This document shows positions 63,819 to 64,000 of a stretch of 64,000 nucleotides of DNA, piece after piece. The DNA is from Pilaira anomala. Taxonomy: Eukaryota > Mucoromycota > Mucoromycetes > Mucorales > Mucoraceae. The notes beneath the pieces were generated by a model that had not been told where the DNA came from, did no database searches, and worked only from the letters and a program-made list of their open reading frames with translations. A program made the translations under genes and the position numbers. The stretch is from positions 186,001 to 250,000 of the forward strand of contig JAIXMQ010000040.1 in the NCBI GenBank assembly GCA_025716855.1, in the 5' to 3' direction. Within the stretch, counting starts at the first letter, position 1. Every line of letters starts with the position of its first letter.

Positions 63819-64000
63819 TGTGTTGGTTATGAAATTAGAGAAAAAGAAAATAAAAAAATAATCGAATTGTATTTTATATTCGTAAATCACGTCAAGTGAT
63901 CGGCTTGTTTACCTTAAAGTTCAAATTAGCACCTTCCAACCGCGTTTCATGTCCCGACCTGTGATACTTCTGTTTCCGCCTGACATTTTTTTCTGAATTC

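Overview
The window is nuclear DNA from a filamentous fungus, most probably Mucoromycota (Mucorales-like). It is AT-rich, and the genes carry many short GT-AG introns. The fungal-specific proteins include a Zn2Cys6 regulator, a Rom2-type Rho1 GEF, a Bck1-type MAPKKK, Gna1 and a Vps68-like protein. The degraded MULE, LINE and Tc1/mariner copies and an uncharacterised dispersed protein family resemble what I remember of mucoralean genomes; that part is from memory, not a search. I saw no bacterial operon, CRISPR array, rRNA or convincing tRNA. Intron-exon models were built by hand from splice signals and frame continuity.

Layout. 0-9.6 kb: a broken Thr-rich secreted-protein gene, a Kin1/MARK-like kinase, a small two-membrane-segment protein, and a secreted Thr/Cys-rich ectodomain fused to a multipass membrane domain, then a 2.5 kb gene-free stretch. 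9.6-14.6 kb: a 1,129-aa polyQ/polyP Zn2Cys6 factor and a four-span membrane protein. 14.6-37.3 kb is the densest part: PX-PH protein, GNA1, Rom2-like Rho1 GEF, a BLOC-1/BORC-like coiled coil, a Gln/His-rich protein, Bck1-like MAPKKK, MCM3 and an F-BAR/RhoGAP protein. 37.3-48 kb is a gene-poor graveyard with MULE and LINE relics, minisatellites, coding fragments and one orphan secreted protein. 48-57.9 kb returns to housekeeping genes: RAT1, VPS68-like, EFL1 and a small basic protein. 57.9-62.1 kb is a second graveyard with Tc1/mariner, delta-12 desaturase and unknown-family fragments. 62.1-63.9 kb holds two convergent ML-domain lipid-binding genes.

How genes fit together. Between 14.6 and 37.3 kb lie four genes that act, in other fungi, on polarity and the cell wall: a Rho1 GEF, the MAPKKK below Rho1/Pkc1, an F-BAR RhoGAP, and the enzyme making GlcNAc-6-P for chitin; a PX-PH protein is beside them. 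Whether this linkage matters is inference. RAT1 and EFL1 both serve ribosome and RNA maturation. MCM3 has two MluI cell-cycle boxes upstream, suggesting G1/S control.

The most unusual points are decayed members of a dispersed family with a PD-(D/E)XK-like signature, a GC-AG intron, a possible 24-nt intron, a PX-PH protein without a GAP domain, the ectodomain/multipass fusion, and three CCGCGG sites between two divergent genes.
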